Assembly: GCA_028753945.1 (NCBI GenBank)
Contig: JAPNXP010000002.1
Location: 4,526,001-4,590,000 of the forward strand
Length of the DNA: 64,000 nucleotides
Direction of reading: 5' to 3'
Origin: Hexactinellida sp. DTS-2022
Lineage: Eukaryota > Porifera > Hexactinellida
Part shown: positions 1 through 11,276 of the stretch, in pieces
How the letters are laid out: every line of letters begins with the position of its first letter
How positions within the stretch are numbered: the first letter of the stretch is position 1
Notes under the pieces: model-generated
Told to the model about the DNA's origin: nothing
The model's input: only the letters and a program-made list of their open reading frames with translations
Database searches by the model: none
Program-made: the position numbers and the translations under genes

Positions 1-1
1 A

Positions 2-310
2 ATAAGTTGCCAAGAGGAAACTGCTCTCCCCAAGCACTCTTCGAAATGGAATGCGAAGAGCATTTTCCAAGATCAATTGGAAGAGGATATTTTCTTTCGC
101 GTCTTCGAAGCGCTACTAGACAACTCCCTCTCACTTCTCCATCCGGTCACCAGCAGAGAGGTGGCCAAACTCAGTGTCGAATCACCCCAGTTCAGGCCCA
201 TTTGGGACAGGCTCGTGGCCCATTTTGGACCAGAACTATCTTTGAAGAAGGTGACAGATAAGATCAGGACATTTGGACGGAATAACAGAAATAAAGTCCC
301 AACCTCCTAA
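2..310 (+). CDS. 3' end of an unrecognised protein-coding frame
   Basis: An open frame of about 102 codons enters from outside the window and stops at 308-310 (TAA). Its composition is unlike its surroundings: GC-richer, with varied, non-repetitive residues, which suggests real coding sequence. Near the end it contains hydrophobic helices followed by a basic tail (the last residues include GRNNRNK). No methionine codon lies close to the left edge, so the visible part is the C-terminal region or last exon. A family-A transposable element begins 61 bp after the stop. I do not recognise the family. It could be the last exon of a host gene or the end of a transposon-borne ORF; I infer only that it is coding. 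Confidence 0.45.
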   Translation: MSCQEETALPKHSSKWNAKSIFQDQLEEDIFFRVFEALLDNSLSLLHPVTSREVAKLSVESPQFRPIWDRLVAHFGPELSLKKVTDKIRTFGRNNRNKVPTS

Positions 311-370
311 TCCATCACACTCCTTTATGTTTTATTATGTATCTAGTTATAATTGTGTGATAACTGTCTC

Positions 371-1096
371 TTAAGGTTAAATTACGGCAGATTCACCCAA
401 AAAACACATGAATTTAGTTTTGAAGGTGGGAGTTTGAATTTCACATATATGATGGAAGAGATTATAGCTATATCGAAACTGAAAACGAAATCTAATTATC
501 TTCTATAAATTCGAAATTATTGGGCTTGCAGTATTATGCTAATACAAAAGTCCCATAGGGGGATTTTTTCGACTCCATCTGATAAGTGTGTAGTTTGCAA
601 GATCATTATTTGCTAAAGACCTGTACTGTGTGATCTATCAGAAAGATCATCGTTATGGGCGGTTGGTGAGTGGTTTAGAATTTTGATAAGATCTAAATAA
701 AAAATATTGCGACCTTTTGAAACCAAAAAATGAATAAAAAGGTCATCTTTTCATGCGAAATTTGATAAAATGCTTGATAAAAAAAATTCCAAGTCATAAT
801 TCAAAAATGTAAACCGTCTACCTACTCCGTACGCTTATAATCTTTAAATATTGATTCTGATGACAAACATTGATAATTGCATTGCCAAATTACCGCATAA
901 TATCTACCACCACTTTTGGAAATCGCCCTATGGGAGATTTGTATTAGCCAAATTTTGAAACCGACAAAAAATAAAAAGTATAATAGATAGGGACATTTTC
1001 TTTTTGGTTTATTGATTTGTATCGTATAGGTATATATTTCTCACAATTACAGATTAATACAAGAACTTTCATTCACGTGGGGTAATTTAACCTTAA
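371..1096 (+). mobile_element. TTAA-flanked non-autonomous element, family A, copy 1
   Basis: The element lies between TTAA target duplications at 371-374 and 1093-1096. Its ends are inverted: it starts GGTTAAATTACGGCAG and ends GGGGTAATTTAACC. It has no meaningful ORF. The sequence is almost identical to the copy at 8474-9201, with only scattered differences by eye, so both moved recently. TTAA targets are typical of piggyBac and Kolobok transposons; which one supplies the transposase cannot be told from this copy. Confidence 0.88.
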
Positions 1097-2329
1097 CTGC
1101 CTCAATTGAAATATTTTCAAGTTATCATTGTAGCTACACATGTTTACCTATACTGCAATACTTTACATTATTCAATAAAACAAAGATATATCTATTGTAT
1201 GTGCAGATATGGATTTGAATGCGTCATTCGTGCAATAATTATTCGCGAAATTGCATTCACTGTAATTTTCAATGGTTACGCTAAATCGGGTAATGATTTT
1301 TAGTGTGGTTCTTCTCGAAAATACGTATAGTAGGGTCCTACTATAGTTTTGTACTAGAAGAAGCACACTACTCAAATCACCTCTGTTGGAGTTCCGGCCG
1401 TCCAGCCGGCCGTACCCGATAGCCTGGCTAGACTGTAAGTGGTAGAGATTTCAAATTTGGCCAGGAGATAGAGAATTTCCTGGAGATGTGCACCTCAAAG
1501 CCCAATTTCTAAATTTTGTCTTTAGTCGTCTGTTATATCGACATTTGTGTTCTGGTCTAGTGACTCTTTGATGATTCGAATTATCAATTGAAAATATCGC
1601 GGTTGTATTCTCCTAAGGATGTTCTTTCTATTTATCAATTAAATGAATAGGTCGCTAATCAAGTCGAGATTTTATTTACGGTTTTTACAGAAATCAGGCA
1701 TCTTCTCCATACTGTAATTACACTATAGTATAATCATTACTATAAGAATTACTACATAAGCCTATGATAATGACTGTTATTATTATTATTATGTTAGTTG
1801 TTTCTAAGTGAAGAGGTGTTTAAATACAAGTGCAACAAAAACATTGGAACATTTTACAATAGATCAGTGGTTCACAAACTGTGGTACGAGCAGCAGAGGC
1901 GGCGCGAGGGTGGATCAAGGTGGGCCTGTGCCCGACCTAAAATTCATTGTTCCCCACCTAATTAATGTAAGTGTGCCCCAGTTTAATAGCCTGTGCCCTC
2001 TCTGTGAGGCAATTCTGCCCACCAGTAGAGGCTGGCTAGCGCCGGCACTGAGTCACGGAGGTTCTATTTACTTAATTTAATTCTTTATCGAATTACTGAA
2101 ATCGGCAGGCTTGCTGTAGAGAATTTCGCTTAAATCTTGTTAAATAATGGTTGTTTGTAGACTCAAGAAAATAACCAAATACCTTTAAGTACCCTAATAT
2201 AATTGTTTGTTCTCTTGTTTGAAGATAATGATCAATCTTAGAAATGTCCAGTTATGAAAATAGGATAATCAGACACTTTTAGGATAAATAGACACTTTTG
2301 TCTAATTATCTCAGGGTAAATAGACATAT

Positions 2330-2331
<2 letters not shown>
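1097..2331. other. No gene; possible hAT-type end inside
   Basis: No convincing coding sequence. At about 1866 there is a CAGTGGTTCACAAACTGTGG stretch like the ends of Charlie/Buster-type hAT elements, followed to about 2060 by GC-richer sequence with partly inverted GCCCACC/GGTGGGC blocks. No matching opposite end or target duplication was found. The rest is AT-rich sequence with a short TTA run near 1780. Confidence 0.4.

Positions 2332-2424
<93 letters not shown>
2332..2424. repeat. (GT)n microsatellite
   Basis: About 46 uninterrupted GT dinucleotides. The tract sits directly at the end of the retroposon-like repeat at 2425-3200, whose minus-strand 3' side runs into the (CA)n. The microsatellite therefore probably grew from that element's tail. 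Confidence 0.95.
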
Positions 2425-2428
<4 letters not shown>

Positions 2429-3200
2429 TTGTCTTCACATCTCCTCTGAGAGTTCTCAACAGATCTGAACCAAATTTTTTATGTGACTTTGGGGCTACCC
2501 ACTCACCTTGAATGAGGAATTTTTAAGAAAAATATTCATATCTTCCCTCCCTAAAGGAGACAAAAAACTTTAGCCTATTTAGCCAATTAAATTCGAGGGT
2601 TTCCAGTATCGATTAGCAGCTAGAATTCAATTAGTATAAAATGATTTCAGTGCCTCTATCAAATGTTATGTGTGCATTATAGAATGCCATCTGAGACTGT
2701 GATTTAATTGGTCGAGAGGAAGTTCATTCATCCAATCAGTTATTTGTCTTCCGTTTGTCTACCCATACATTTCTAACTGCTAATCTGTCTATTTGATTTC
2801 CCAACTGGTCCAAGTAGTTGTATTCATAGTTCCTTAATGATCCTTCATTTTTAATATTTGGATTCGGTATATTACAGACGGACAAGGTTATCTATAATTA
2901 TATTTGAGTAAATTAGTATCAATATTCCGGCGCGTTCTGGGTGCTAAATGTCATTATGTGATTTCCCATTATATAATCAACCTGTGTATGAGGCCTTCAA
3001 ACGCGAAAACGTTACCAATGTGACAGGCCGTAATTTTATTACAAAATGGCAAAAACGTGACTAAGAGAGAAAGGATGCATAATTTTCGGTAATTTTTCGT
3101 TACATTTCACAATATTTAAATGCAACCGACAAAACAATGGAAAATTATTTGCATTTTATACAAGCGAGGGCCGCAGGCCCGAGTGCAAGTTGTAAGGACG
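2425..3200 (-). repeat. Dispersed retroposon-like repeat E, copy 1
   Basis: Read on the minus strand this matches the repeat at 41038-42125 through several blocks: a GC-rich block with CTTGCACTCGGGCC, a TTTTTGCCATTTTGTAATAA block, and a block with ATTGGTCGAGAGGAAGTTC on the plus strand. Divergence is substantial. The end is CA-rich, as expected of a LINE-like or SINE-like 3' tail. No reverse transcriptase is visible, so the class is inferred only from the tail. Confidence 0.6.
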
Positions 3201-3730
3201 CGCGTAGTGCTTGGGAGCAGGTTAGTGTTGTAAATCCCAAAGCTCTGCCATAAAGTGAATATACTAATATTAATGCATTATACATGTACATGTGTCTATC
3301 ATATATAGGGACCCAAAATAATATTATACCTGTGAACGATAAAATTTGCAACGAAGCCCCGGAAAAGCCTTCTGTAGGCACTAGAAGAAATGCGCCGCCC
3401 GGAGGGAAGCTTTTCGGCTAGTTCATATATATTTCAATTGATTTAAACACTAACTACGCCGATAAATCCTTTTTTGAATTATATCAAATGGATAGTTCCA
3501 TTTGAGGTTTTCAGATTTCTAAAAATAAAACGTGGCCAAAATTATCCTGAAATCTTTGTGAAAAATCCAGAATATAATATTTCGATCGATTCTAATGGAT
3601 TCTACCAACAGTATACCTGCCGTTGTTGGCAAAATCAATGGAATTACATTACAGTGATCAAATAATCTGGGAAATTTTTATCATGCCAATATCATTTTTA
3701 TTGAGCCTTTTATTATTTTCTATTCAAATA
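3201..3730. other. No gene seen
   Basis: AT-rich sequence without a coding signal. A small GC-rich patch near 3390-3420 resembles nothing I recognise. Confidence 0.5.
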
Positions 3731-3991
3731 TACCGTATTATTCGAATTGTAGCCTCTATTCGAATAATCTCCTACCTCCAATAATCGCAACCCTAAGTAG
3801 CAAATAAAAATTTATTACTGCTACCCGGAGTAAACATTTATATCAAATATAACTCACAATACGATTATCAACCGAATATCATAAATAAATTGTTATAAAA
3901 TGTGATATTCGAGAAAATTGCTCAAAATTATTGTTTCAAAAATGGACTAAAAAACATAATCGCCTAGGCTACCATTCGACTAAATACGATA
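3731..3991 (+). mobile_element. Pogo/Zombi-like MITE (family C), copy 1
   Basis: Starts TACCGTATTATTCGAA and ends in the inverse form TTCGACTAAATACGATA. The interior carries the family hallmarks, TAATCGCCTAGGCTA and TACCTCCAATAATCGC. About 260 bp, no ORF. Other copies are at 19859, 23037, 30312, 34051, 35919 and 55261. TA duplication and CCGTAT ends fit Tc1/mariner-pogo type MITEs. Confidence 0.75.
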
Positions 3992-4302
3992 TACAAAATA
4001 AGTATGCTAAATATATATTTCTATACTGATCTATCGACACACTGATGCATTTTAATTTTTACAGGGGTTAAAAACTCTTCTAATTATGTCCAAAATTTTT
4101 CAAAACTTTCAAAATTAAAAATCTCAGTAAGCGCAAAAAAAGTAAATCAAATATGAACGAGAAATTTTTACAGTTTTTGATTAATGTTGTAAGAATAAAT
4201 TATTGAAATCTTAGCATCCGAAACAGTGCCAAATTGAAAATTTTAGCGAATTTCAATGTTACTTTGTGTTAATTATTAGTTACTTTTCAGTAGTATATAC
4301 CA

Positions 4303-6207
4303 TTGCTTACCAGTGCTCGACAAATCTGGTGGTTTGGTGGCGCTAGCCACCAAAAATCTGATTTAAGGCCCCTCTTTGGTTAATTTGGTAATTGAGATTA
4401 GACTGTTTTCGTATAGTACACAGTAAAGTATTGATACATTGAAAATTTCAAGTGAATCTGAGCTCTTCTTTTGCTGTTAATACCAGTTTAGTGCTCAGGA
4501 ATGTGTGTATCATCATGAAAATGTCAATTTTCAATTGAAAATATATTTACATTTGGTTCAACTATTGCAAATTTGGTCTAAATAGTTTGAAACCAAGTCT
4601 AAACTGATGAAGACATATGTAATTCGGGGGGATTTTTCAAACTAACCACTAACATACAAACTTTGTGAGTTATAGCCCTTTGAAGTCACATTTTGACTGC
4701 CAATTTTTGCATTATTCGATGTTTTATGTAAATATGCGGTCCAAGTCGAACTTCAAAGATATAGAATTCTGAATTTTTTTATGCTAGAGGTTAGTTTGAA
4801 AAATCCCCCCGAATTACATATGTCCTCGTTAGTTTAGACTTGGATTCAAACAATTTGGACCAAATTTGCAATAGTTGAACCAAAAATAAATGGAATTTAA
4901 AATTTACTTTTCACACTATTATGAGGGTATTCCGGTCAATATATAGGACAGCAATCTTTAGGAAAATGGTTTCAATTGTGATTCTAATGGGTTTGCAATA
5001 TTATATGGATATGATGGGAAATTTAGTGCTAAGCTCTAGAGTTTATAGTTTTGAAGAAATAAATATGCTAAATCATCAAAAATGGGCACATTTTATGCCC
5101 ATATATGGTCATTTGGAAGATTTTTGCGAGTTAGGGTCATAAAATGTATAATGGACGAATAGTTAACCGGGTATTGCGAGCATTTTGCACTCAAATATTT
5201 CATTATTGGTCGACGGGTTTCTGAGATTCAATGTAGAGATGTGAAAGGACCACCCAATGAGTTGAAAGGTCAGAAAGTTTAAAATGCTAAAGCGTTCACA
5301 GTTTTCATCCAAATTGTTTGAAACCAAGTGTAAACGATTGAATATATATTTAATATGGGAATGACCCTTGAGCTAAACTTTACAATACAAACTTTCAAAG
5401 TTAATGCCCTTTGAAGTCAGACTAGGGACCTTGACAGTCCAAATCTGACTTCAAATGACTATAACTCGGAACTTAATTTTTGGAATGTTGAAAATTTAGG
5501 TTTACAACCTAAGTAGATATGCAAATATACTTTTGTATGAATAACAACTATATTGAAAACAAATTGTGGCAGTGCCAGCCTACTAAACTTTCATTCCATT
5601 TGAAAAAGTCACCCTCCATGATGTCCTTCACATTCCTGGATCTTATAATGGTCGCTACAGCAAAACTATTAGTCAGATTCACCTGAAATTTTCAATGTGG
5701 CTTTACTTTCTGGTGTACTATCCAAAAACAATCGAATCTCAATTTATCTGACCAGCATTGTGTGGCCGTAATTTATATTACTCTCAATTTGGCCATATAA
5801 CAGACATTCCCCAATTTCAAATTGCTCTAGTGAGTTCAATTGTCCTCAGAATTAAGCCAAATTTTCCTATATTATCCTCCCGGGTATTATAACTAATAAA
5901 AACGAAATAAACTCAATTATTTAAATAATTCAAAATTAACCCGAGAGGGGCATTAAGCCACCAAATTTTGCCTTTGGTGGCTTAACAAATCTACCTTATA
6001 TTGTGGATTATTGACTTTATGTACATTATATGTTTCGTTGCATCATTTGTTATTAACATTAGTGTTGTTTTACGGAATCAAAACTTTGTTAAGTCATCAG
6101 TGGTTTGCTAAACCGGCCGTCGTATATTCTTTAGCCACCAGAAAAAGTGAGGTGGTGGCCTAATTACCCACCATCAAAACTTTATTTTGTCGAGCACTGT
6201 TGATTAC
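4303..6207 (+). mobile_element. Complete non-autonomous hAT element with target duplication
   Basis: The ends are inverted: CAGTGCTCGACAAAT at 4311 and ATTTTGTCGAGCACTG ending at 6199. They are flanked by 8-bp duplications TTGCTTAC (4303-4310) and TTGATTAC (6200-6207) with one mismatch, the signature of hAT transposition. The 1.9-kb interior encodes no transposase. It has GCCACCAAA-rich subterminal blocks and a foldback at 4553-4884. Related pieces lie at 37441-37985 (inverted) and 50943-51110. Confidence 0.85.
4553..4884. repeat. Foldback inside the hAT element
   Basis: The two arms, about 90 bp each, begin TTTGGTTCAACTATTGCAAA and end with its complement, around a roughly 150-bp centre. 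The same foldback recurs at 37449-37790. The arms are more similar to each other than expected for an old element. Confidence 0.8.
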
Positions 6208-6289
6208 CCAAATGTATGGAGAATATTGTAAATTAATTAAGAACAACTGAGAGAGTTGAACAATTGACATCTATGCTAGAAAAATCATC

Positions 6290-6990
6290 TAGTACAGTGG
6301 TTCTCAAACATCTCACACCGCGACCACTTCATCAAATATTAGTGTCTCCGCATAACACTATATCGCTAGTGCAATCGAGTTTTTTCTCAATTTCGGAAAA
6401 TCTATTTCATTGGCAATTTTTTTCAATTCTTAATCAAGGCTCAGTGTATGGATCATATGTTACCCCTATGAAATCTTTGGTACTTTCTGATGATTATTCT
6501 TGGTGTTATATGCGTTTAGGGCTGCGGCCTACGAATTTCTCCGAATTTCAGCACCTTAAGTAGTTATTAAAATCTACACTACGTGTACCACTAATTGTGT
6601 CGCAAAAACGCGAAATTCGGACTCTACAGGTCAAAATATATAAGTTCATTTCAAAACGTTCAGGAATATGTCAAAAATTAGAAATTAGGGGCATATAAGA
6701 AGGGTTATGGCTTTGCCACTACCCGGTGATCTTTTATTACAGTGGTATATTGGAATGCAGAATATTTCTGTTATCCTTCATATTAATGCGTAGGCTTCTC
6801 ATCTATATGTAGCATTTGGTTTCAACTCTTTACCACTAATATATCATGAGTTATGCACAACTTTGACAATGGTTTTGTCTGTTTTGTCATATTTTCACAC
6901 CTCAAGGCCCTCAAATGACAATAATGTATCATGAAACACCAAAATTGGCTTTCGGTATTCCCGGCGGGAAAATATTCGGAAATTAAGAGA
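6290..6990 (+). repeat. Dispersed repeat G, copy 1
   Basis: The stretch matches 19989-20590 in the same order: a CTGCGGCCTACGAATTTCTC block, a GCGAAATTCG block, and a tail containing ATATATCATGAGTTATG. It begins near a CAGTGGTTCTCAAACATC hAT-like end at 6295. Short frames inside are not conserved as protein. Confidence 0.6.
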
Positions 6991-7176
6991 AAATCAACCA
7001 CAGACTTGATACAAAATTCGTCGAAGAGAGGGAGATCATTGTTATTAGATAAAAATTTAGATACCGTAATCAGAACCTTATTATGACTCTTAGCCTCGCA
7101 GCAACTGTTGATAGAAATTATTGTCACCGGGTGCTTATGGGTATCATCCAGAGTGGACCACGGTTCAACATTGGTG

Positions 7177-7262
7177 ACCCATGACCCATCTGACCCATCG
7201 AAATTATGACCCATGACCCATTGACCCATCAAGTGACCCATTGACCCATCGAGTGACCTATC
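7177..7262. repeat. Short minisatellite of GACCCAT units
   Basis: About nine irregular copies of TGACCCAT, often paired as GACCCATTGACCCATC. It produces the repetitive minus-strand peptide at this position, which is not a protein. Confidence 0.8.
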
Positions 7263-8473
7263 ACACAATTTAATTTATCTAAATATACTGTTACATTAAC
7301 AGATAACAGAATAACACAAATTATGATAAAACTAATCAATCAAATTGTTGTGGTAACCTTCTAATACCACAGAAATTGCCTGGACAGTTTCTGGGTACAA
7401 CTGATTTCTCAATGGGGTGATTATATTCCGTGCATTAAAAGTCGTTCACTCTCGGCTGACGACGCTGGGATCACGAATACTCGTTTCGCCAAATGAGCGA
7501 GATTATGGTTAAACGTCTGTTTTTCTTCCCACCAAGCTAGAGGATTGTACACGCCTCTAGGTTCTATCACTTTTTCTAAATTATATTGAAGTATTTCTGT
7601 ATCAATTGTTCCTCTGAGTGATTTGGAAGATTGCATTGCATCAGTTGATTGTTGGGAAGCCATCTCACTACTGTGAAACCAACAAAACGGATTTGGCTTT
7701 TGGTTTTTTGTAAGAACAGCTTCGTTTACACTTTCACTTTCAGGCTCATAAGTGGTATCTGGAGTAGTAGAAACCACATCATCTGGTGTAATATCTTCTG
7801 ACAAAACGTGTATACTTTCTAGTACTTGACCTGGAAATAAATTCTTATCTTCGACAGATGTTACAAAGGCAAAAGATCGCAAAGAAGGATCTAAATACGT
7901 GGCTACAAAATGTAACATCCCCAAACTTGACCAATATTTTTCAGTTAGAAATATTAAGAATTTGGACTTCAAAGTAGCAATGACGGTAGTGTCTGAATTA
8001 TTTGGTTTCCATGTTTCGTATAGTGTATAATATACAAGCAAGCCGTTTTGAAGTGTCGGCACATTAGCAAATTCCGACATATCAAAGAAAGTAGATAAAG
8101 GCTCCAAAAAGTGTACAACCTCACGCAGCAAATCAATATTTATACGCGAAATAATATGTTCCTTTTCCGATTTCTTAATTCAAGCAATAAAGCCTCACGA
8201 CTTTTCAAAATTGAGACAAACATGTTTGATAAGCTACTCCAAGGTCTAGTCAATCCACCGTGCTTCAGAGTAGTGGGAAGATTACTCTGTATTCCTGAAG
8301 AGTGGTTGACAAACCTTATCAATTCATGACAAAATCGATCTAGATGCATTAACTCCTCGTCCTGTTGAAGAATTTTTCTGAATATGTAGTCATAAATCCA
8401 TTTCTCATCACCACTTAATAAATTTTCTTGGGCAACATTGATTTTAATTTACCTAAAGCACGAAATGTAGCAA

Positions 8474-9201
8474 TTAAGGTTAATAAATTACGGCAGATTC
8501 ACCCAAAAACACATGAATTTAGTTTTGAAGGTGGGAGTTTGAATTTCACATATATGATGGAAGAGATTATAGCTATATCGAAACTGAAAACGAAATCTAA
8601 TTATCTTCTATAAATTCGAAATTATTGGGCTTGCAGTATTATGCTAATACAAAAGTCCCATAGGGGGATTTTTTCGACTCCACCTGATAAGTGTGTAGTT
8701 TGCAAGATCATTATTTGCTAAAGACCTGTACTGTGTGATCTATCAGAAAGATCATCGTTATGGGCGGTTGGTGAGTGGTTTAGAATTTTGATAAGATCTA
8801 AATAAAAAATATTGCGACCTTTTGAAACCAAAAAATGAATAAAAAGGTCATCTTTTCATGCGAAATTTGATAAAATGCTTGATAAAAAAAATTCCAAGTC
8901 ATAATTCAAAAATGTAAACCGTCTACCTACTCCGTACGCTTATAATCTTTAAATATTGATTCTGATGACAAACATTGATAATTGCATTGCCAAATTACCG
9001 CATAATATCGACCACCACTTTTGGAAATCGCCCTATGGGAGATTTGTATTAGCCAAATTTTGAAACCGACAAAAAATAAAAAGTATAATAGATAGGGACA
9101 TTTTCTTTTTGGTTTATTGATTTGTATCGTATAGGTATATATTTCTCACAATTACAGATTAATACAAGAACTTTCATTCACGTGGGGTAATTTAACCTTA
9201 A
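8474..9201 (+). mobile_element. TTAA-flanked element family A, copy 2
   Basis: TTAA at 8474-8477 and 9198-9201; nearly identical to copy 1 including the interior. It is inserted in the hAT transposase relic, with transposase-like sequence on both sides, so it arrived after that gene was already present. Confidence 0.9.
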
Positions 9202-9284
9202 TACAGTTATGTGGTTATACTTTATAATTATACTGCTGAGACTTATTCTGTAGTATAATTAAATATTTAAAAAGGATTTAATGT

Positions 9285-9385
9285 ATTAAGTAGGACGGGC
9301 GGTTAAGCGGTTAACCGTGGCGAGAAATCGAATTGTCACCGTAGCCTCAGAACGGTTAACCAACCGCACCCTTGTCATGCTGAAT
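9285..9385. repeat. GGTTAACC-rich inverted repeat, copy 1
   Basis: A palindromic block with GGCGGTTAAGCGGTTAACCG on one side and CGGTTAACCAACCGC on the other. A similar block lies at 61303-61400. It sits inside the interrupted transposase relic and probably is a small MITE; the boundaries are approximate. Confidence 0.5.
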
Positions 9386-10149
9386 CAATAACAGTATTTA
9401 ACCTGTGACAAAGACAATCTAAATGAGTTTTGTCACTTGTAGCTGCAATGATGTTTGAACCTTTGTCAGTGGTGCATGGAGTGTCATAAATATCTAGGTT
9501 CAATTCAGATAAAATGGAGTCAATATTTGTTCAATATTGGCTCCATTGTGCCGTTGCTCAAAGTAATCACACTTCTACATAGCGTGACATAGTTCGTAGT
9601 CCTCAGTAATCCAGAAAACTGTAAAATCCATATAACTGTTTTTGTTTACATCGTCTGTAGTAAATGAGACACACTTTGGGGTCCAAGGTGACCAACCTTT
9701 TCTCGAATCTTGACATTCGTTCATTTGTCAATTGTAGAACGTCGAATAGTTTGACGACTATAGAGAAGATCAGCAACATCAATACTTCCATATTTACTAC
9801 CCATTTGAACCATTAATTGAGCATATTCACGAAGACCGAGGTTATCCACAAAATGGAAGGATGTTCAACCCTGTACTACCATTCTAACCTCTGAATCTTT
9901 GATTGCATTAGATTCAACGTTGGCAAATTTATAGTGAGCCGGTTTTAAATATCACCTTAAGTTTGGTTGTATCGAGTTCGACGACGAAATGCAACTTTTC
10001 ATGTGGTCTATCATATTCTTTGTTCCAAATAACTTGACAGAGTCATTCTTTATATCTTTGTATTGAATACAGCAGTAGCATCGCTTACAACAGCACCATC
10101 CAAATATTTCACTGCCATCACTGTTTTCTAAAATTTTAAAAGATTCCAA

Positions 10150-10528
10150 ACAATCTAACTTCGCTGATCTAGCTAAATTATCCTTTAATATTACAACATT
10201 CCTGCGAATTGGGTCGCGTAATGAAGAAACAGACCATGAAATTTAATTTAACTAATTTATTAAAAAGCAGTTAGCAATCAAATATTATATTTGTTATGAA
10301 ATATAAATATTGATAACCCCAATAAACAAATTGGAGGCTTCTTTATGTGTTTAAATACAAACTAAATTCATTAGAAATACTAAATAGAATTCAGTATACA
10401 AAATCAGTAATTTATTCAATACAATTTATGTAATGAGGTATAAGACTCAAGTTAATCTATTTAGAAGAGTAGCTTATCCAAAGTACTCGTTTAGGCCTAC
10501 AAGGGTAGCTGTGGGAAGGAGATTTTCC
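10150..10528. other. No gene seen
   Basis: AT-rich flank of the BED-finger relic; no coding or repeat signal recognised. Confidence 0.4.
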
Positions 10529-10880
10529 AAAATCCCTGTACACCTCCCAAAAATATTTTGCCAAAAATCCCTGTACACCTCCCAAAAATATTTTGCCAAA
10601 ATCCCTGTACACCTCCCAAAAATATCTCGCTCGCTGCGCTCGCTCGCCCAGGGAATTACTATACACTTGAAAAAATATATAAACAAGTTGTGCCTTAATG
10701 TAGTCAATTCAGAATGCATGGCAGAATATACTATCATATCTGTAGACATTTTTAGGCATTATTAACTCATAATTAGTAAATTAAAATCCCTATATAAATG
10801 GAATAAATCCCTGTACGCCTGTACAGAATGGCCAGAATTGTTAAATTCTTTCACTGTACAGGGATCCCTGTACGATTGGA
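10529..10880. repeat. Cluster of ATCCCTGTAC motifs
   Basis: From 10529 to 10627 a 34-35-bp unit with AATCCCTGTACACCTCCC followed by AAAAATATTTTGCC is repeated about three times. A GC-rich CTCGCTGCGCTCGCTCG block follows. The same ATCCCTGTAC motif returns three times at 10790-10880, once as CAGGGATCCCTGTAC. The cluster looks like degraded ends of a repeat family. Confidence 0.65.
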
Positions 10881-11149
10881 ATGTATGATGAAGTTTTTCA
10901 AAAATATGTCAAGATCAGTATTGACTGATGAATACCTTTCTCAGCTTTTGATGAATTGCTACTTCAGGCAGAGAAGCAAATTTTGATAAACTAATCAAAA
11001 TGCAGGATCAACTGCACAACTCCCACTAGTTCTTTATACTTCCTAATATGTCATTAAATTAGTTTATACTTCCTCAGTATCATAGTTTATGTCCCATTAA
11101 TGCTACTGCAAATAAAATAAAAAATGTGTTAAATAGGAAATGTTCACTC

Positions 11150-11217
11150 TCAGGCCCGCAACACTATGACATTTATCAATTTTGGCCCGCGGCCTAAAAA
11201 GTTTGCCCACCCCTGAC
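11150..11217 (-). mobile_element. End of a hAT-like element
   Basis: The segment ends AAGTTTGCCCACCCCTG, a common hAT-type terminal sequence, preceded by GGCCCGCGGCC. Its other end was not found. It abuts a family-A end fragment at 11218. Confidence 0.45.
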
Positions 11218-11276
11218 CTAACTTCAAAACGAAATTTATGTATTTTTTTGCAAGAATCTGCCGTATTTTAACCTTA
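11218..11276 (-). mobile_element. Family-A terminal fragment
   Basis: Matches the terminal 58 bp of family A in the copy-3 orientation (CTTCAAAACGAAATTTATG, ending CCTTAA). It is cut on its left by the hAT-like end. Confidence 0.65.

Larger units (their letters stand above)
7350..10149 (-). pseudogene. hAT transposase relic (ZBED1-like), interrupted
   Basis: On the minus strand, from 10149 downward, the order is that of a BED-finger hAT transposase. First comes a BED zinc finger (9952-10149, with CCCKRC, GTKNMIDH and a following C). Then an N-terminal region around 9400-9900 carries LREYAQLM, YSRQTIRRSTI and TTDKGSNI followed by CLCHR. Next are HELIRFVNHS and SLSNMFVSILKSREAL (8140-8440). 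Last is the C-terminal dimerisation region (7421-8131, with YLDPSLRSFAF, NPLAWWEEK and PASSAESERL) and degenerate sequence to about 7350. Several stops and frameshifts and a 728-bp family-A insertion (8474-9201) break it. Established knowledge: such proteins cut and paste hAT elements. Inference: this copy is dead. The 9285-9385 block may be another insertion. Confidence 0.85.

Noticed and set aside
2238-2459. Poly-threonine/histidine protein
   Set aside because: Translation of the (GT)n microsatellite.
6822-7268. 148-residue minus-strand protein
   Set aside because: The N-terminal part is the GACCCAT minisatellite and the rest overlaps repeat G, which is not conserved as protein in its second copy.
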